Both the position numbers and the translations under genes were made by a program. The notes below the pieces were generated by a model. It worked only from the letters and a program-made list of their open reading frames with translations. It was not told where the DNA came from and ran no database searches. From Neocallimastix lanati (nom. inval.) (taxonomy: Eukaryota > Neocallimastigomycota > Neocallimastigomycetes > Neocallimastigales > Neocallimastigaceae): a stretch of 64,000 nt of DNA. Shown in pieces: positions 61,092 through 64,000 of the stretch. How positions within the stretch are numbered: the stretch's first letter is position 1; the number at the start of each line of letters is the position of its first letter. The stretch lies in contig JACVTC010000130.1 of NCBI GenBank assembly GCA_016946835.1, positions 235,001-299,000 of the forward strand, given 5' to 3'.

Positions 61092-61245
61092 ATACATATA
61101 CATAATTCTTATACGTATATATAAAATTCAATTATATAGTTACTATAATTATTTATTTATCTTTATCTTTATTTTTAATAATATTTCATTATATATATTT
61201 TATTAAAAAAAAAAAAGAAAAGAAAAAGAAAAAAAACACTTCAAA

Positions 61246-63537
61246 ATGCCTGTTATATTACAAATAAAAGGAGGTGAAAATATATTTAATCCAATTTTTG
61301 AAGATTGGGATACAGAAGAAGAATTATGTAGAGCATGGCAAGTTTGTACAAAAGTAAAAGATAGTATAGAAAATGGAAATCGTATGGAAAATTTATCATG
61401 GCGGTTATGGGTAAATAAAATAAAATAAAATAAAAACTATATACCTATATATATATATATAACAATGATAAAATATGGATATATATAGATATAAAAATTA
61501 AAATTTTAAGTCTATATTATTTATATAATAAAATAAAAATTATCACAAATATACTTAAAAAATAAATTATTATATATTTATATAATTTATAATTAATAAT
61601 GTTAACGAATTATTAAAATTATATATTTAATATATCTTTAATTTTATATTATCTTCTATCTATAATTATATATTTTTTATATATTTATTTATTATTATTT
61701 AAATATTTTTTTTTCTTTTTTAAAACATAAATTTAAATTCTTAATTAATTATATAATTAGTATTTACATCAAAAAATGGTAAAGAAAAAAAATTTAAGTA
61801 CTAAAGAGTTTAAAAAGATGTCTACAATTAGAAAAATTAAATTTCAGGAATTTGAACCTCAAAATAAATTAATGTTTCAACGCATTAAAAATAAATATAT
61901 TGAAAGTAAGAAAAAAAATAAAAATAATTCAAATTCTAATGAAAATCAGGATCAAAAGGATAAAGATTTAAAAGAAAAAATTAAAGAAGAACCCAATACT
62001 ACACCTATTTTTAATGATATTGATAATTTGACAGCGCCTTTTTCGTTGAATGAATCTATGTTGAGTAATAATCAAGACGTTGTGGATTTTATAAAGATGA
62101 AAAATAATGGTGTTAGTGGAATGAATACACTAGGTCTCCCGCTAAATAAATTGTCATTTAATCAAAATCCAGATACCCTAGTTCAGGATGATTATTCTAC
62201 TCTAAAAGATTTATTTAATCACTACCCTACAAATCAAGCAAATATTCCTGCCCCTCAACCACCAAATCTCCATATTCCAGATCAATCTATGCGTACGGAA
62301 TTCTCAGAAATTTATTTAAATAAATATGGAAGGTTAAACGATTTCAATAGTTTGTATAGTAATCTTTATGATGATGGTATTAATAATGAAGATCCAGCCT
62401 TTAATAATATTTTCAACAAATTAAATACCATATCACCTGCCCTTACCCAACATTCCTCCTTTACTACTAATTCTTTTTCAAGTTTAACGCCAAATCAAAA
62501 ATTAAATATGTTTAACTCCTCGACCGATAGTTTAAGCAACAATTTATCATTTTCTTCTACCATACCAGATGATAATATATCAATATCTTTAATGAATCAA
62601 TTATCAACCATAAATGACCTTAACTCCACTAATCTATCTTCTTTTAGTGATTTAACAAATACTTCTAGTTTAAGTGCACTTAATACCTTGACGAATACCT
62701 CACCCAATCTTTTAGGATTAAGTACTATGCCTATGGGTGGGGCTTCCACATTAGGTGTATTCAATGATATTACTAATCCTGCCGCACTCACTCTAGATAG
62801 TACAAATGATTTTACTACTTCACTCCTAAATGATTCCTCATTGCTTACGACTTCACTTCATTCCTCTCTTTCTGGATCAAATTCAAATTCATTATCATCT
62901 ACCTTAGTAGATACTGCTACTACTAATACTAACAAAGCCACAGTCACTAGTGACGCTATTAATACTTCCTCCAAAACTACTACTAATAATACTACAACTA
63001 ATCTTAATGATAATGCGATTCTATCGGCAATTCAAGGAAAGGGAAATGTAAATGGGTTATTCCCAATATCTACTCCAAATTCCTCTTCCATTCTTACCTC
63101 TCAAAGTAATGCAACCACAGCCACGGCCACAACCACTGCATTACCATTAAATATCTTTAATAATAGTACGATAGATTCTATGATCATACCGGTCACTGGC
63201 ATTACGAATACTTCAATTCCATCGGCAACCACTCTCTCCTTAAGTAATGTTAGTGGTGCCAGTGTTAATGGAAATTCTCTAGGTTTAGATATGAATGGAT
63301 TAGATTTAAATAGTATAAATAGTCAACTTTTAATGAAAAGTATGTTAAGTAGTCCATTGGCCCAAGATGTAAAGATAGAGGCAACAACTGCCACCACCTT
63401 AAATGAGGCTAATCATCTTAATACTAATACTAAACTTTCGAATGGTTTAGTGGTACCTTATGATATTCAAACCACAACAACAAATACCGCGAAAGCTTTA
63501 GAAACTAATACCAAACCTGATTCTACTAAAACTGATG
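61246..63537 (+). CDS. GATA-type transcription factor, 5' part (AreA/Gln3-like N-terminal motif)
   Basis: Exon 1 is 61246-61410 (55 codons) and exon 2 is 61761-63537; the intron is GTAAAT...ATTAG, phase 0. The junction reads ENLSWRLW-YLHQKM. The motif WDTEEELCRAWQVCTKVKDSIENG...ENLSWRLW (residues about 25-57) is the fungal DUF1752 signature, known from the N-termini of nitrogen-regulatory GATA factors. A basic stretch follows (about 56-110), then a long Asn/Ser/Thr/Leu-rich region with many NTSxL-type repeats, typical of activation domains. At 63538 a GTAAGA donor is followed by poly-A and non-coding DNA, so translation does not continue past about codon 647. The expected GATA zinc finger is not in the window and should lie in exons beyond the right edge. 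It is probably a nuclear regulator of nutrient genes; its targets are unknown. Confidence 0.85.
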
Positions 63538-64000
63538 GTAAGAAAAAAAAAAAAAAAAAAAAAAAAAGAAAAAAAATTTTTTTTTATTTTTTTTTGTTTT
63601 TGTATATATAATAATAATTATCATAGAAATGTTTATAAACTTTATAATACATAATATTTTATTTAAATATAAACTTTTTTATATTATATATATTAAAATA
63701 TATTTATTAACGAAAATAAAAAAACTTTAATTTATATATATCATATCATTAAATTTAAATAATAATAATTATAATAATGTTATAATAATTAATTATAATA
63801 CTCTTTTTTATGATAATCCTAATCATTGATCTCAATATTAATTCAAAAATATAATCATAATAATTAATTATAATGCTAATTAAAAAAAAAAAATATCCTA
63901 ATAAATAATCAAAATACTAATTCAAAAAAAAAAAAAAAAAAAAAAAACCTAATAATTAATTAAAATTCTAATTCAAAACAAAAAAAAAAAAAAAAAAAAA
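63538..64000 (+). other. Probable intron of the GATA-type factor gene, running off the window
   Basis: Starts GTAAGA directly after GAT-G (phase 1). The rest is poly-A, poly-T and AATAATT repeats with no zinc-finger codons on the plus strand. If this is not an intron, the gene would end in a poly-Lys/Phe tail at 63611, which is implausible. Confidence 0.6.

Larger units (their letters stand above)
55186..61245. other. AT-rich intergenic DNA with two large tandem arrays
   Basis: Contains a TATATG-rich stretch (55900-56110), the 28-bp minisatellite (56163-56425), a 41-base poly-T (56890-56926), many TA/TTA runs and the TTTA satellite (58731-59503). The last kilobase, less repetitive and with a poly-T at 61050-61084, is the upstream region of the GATA-type factor gene. 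No other gene is supported. Confidence 0.5.

Noticed and set aside
1-64000. Dictyostelium as the source organism (AT-rich, poly-Asn, tRNA-targeting retroelements)
   Set aside because: The DUF1752 motif is known from fungal GATA factors, and the secreted pectinesterase suits a gut fungus. Not excluded by sequence composition alone.

Overview
The window is eukaryotic and extremely AT-rich, with homopolymer runs of 30-57 bases, many AT microsatellites, sparse intron-containing genes and Asn-rich proteins. A secreted pectinesterase, together with a transcription-factor N-terminus of a type known only from fungal GATA factors, points to an anaerobic gut fungus (Neocallimastigomycota). This assignment is an inference from gene content and composition. 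Dictyostelium, the other obvious AT-rich candidate, fits less well.

Layout. 0-2 kb: a minus-strand Asn-rich gene of unknown function that appears to need a 5-nt microexon. 2-8.3 kb: AT-rich intergenic DNA with one weak exon-like island near 4.5 kb. 8.3-9.6 kb: a three-exon secreted pectinesterase (CE8). 9.6-22.2 kb: intergenic DNA with a less AT-rich island (10.9-11.95 kb), a 39-bp minisatellite (14.3-14.9 kb) and a back-to-back transposon-end-like palindrome (21.4 kb). 22.2-22.8 kb: a two-exon Yippee-like zinc protein. 24-48.6 kb: a block of transposable elements ending at a tRNA-Thr(CGT) gene. 48.6-61.2 kb: gene-free DNA with purine tracts, a 28-bp minisatellite, a roughly 770-bp TTTA satellite and two less AT-rich islands, one of which folds like a small structured RNA. 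61.2-63.5 kb: the 5' part of a GATA-type transcription factor gene that runs off the window.

The element block is the main feature. From left to right it holds: a broken plus-strand Ty3/gypsy fossil (A), a 505-bp foldback element, an LTR scrap (F), a gag-only LTR element (B), a whole-looking Ty3/gypsy element (C), a solo LTR (E), a second whole-looking Ty3/gypsy element (D), and 14 bp further on the tRNA gene. F, B, C, E and D are separated only by copies of GATA or ATAC. Both are sub-words of GATAC, and the last copy lies 10-14 bp upstream of the tRNA. The simplest reading is repeated insertion at the Pol III start region of one tRNA gene, each newcomer landing between the tRNA and the previous arrival.

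C and D carry near-identical gag/pol recoding signals: a TTTAAAY heptamer, an 8-nt spacer, and a 5-bp stem with an 8-nt loop. B, C and D share a 19-nt stem-loop near the 3' LTR whose closing base pair co-varies. B keeps the cis-acting parts but has no pol, so it probably depended on a relative such as C.
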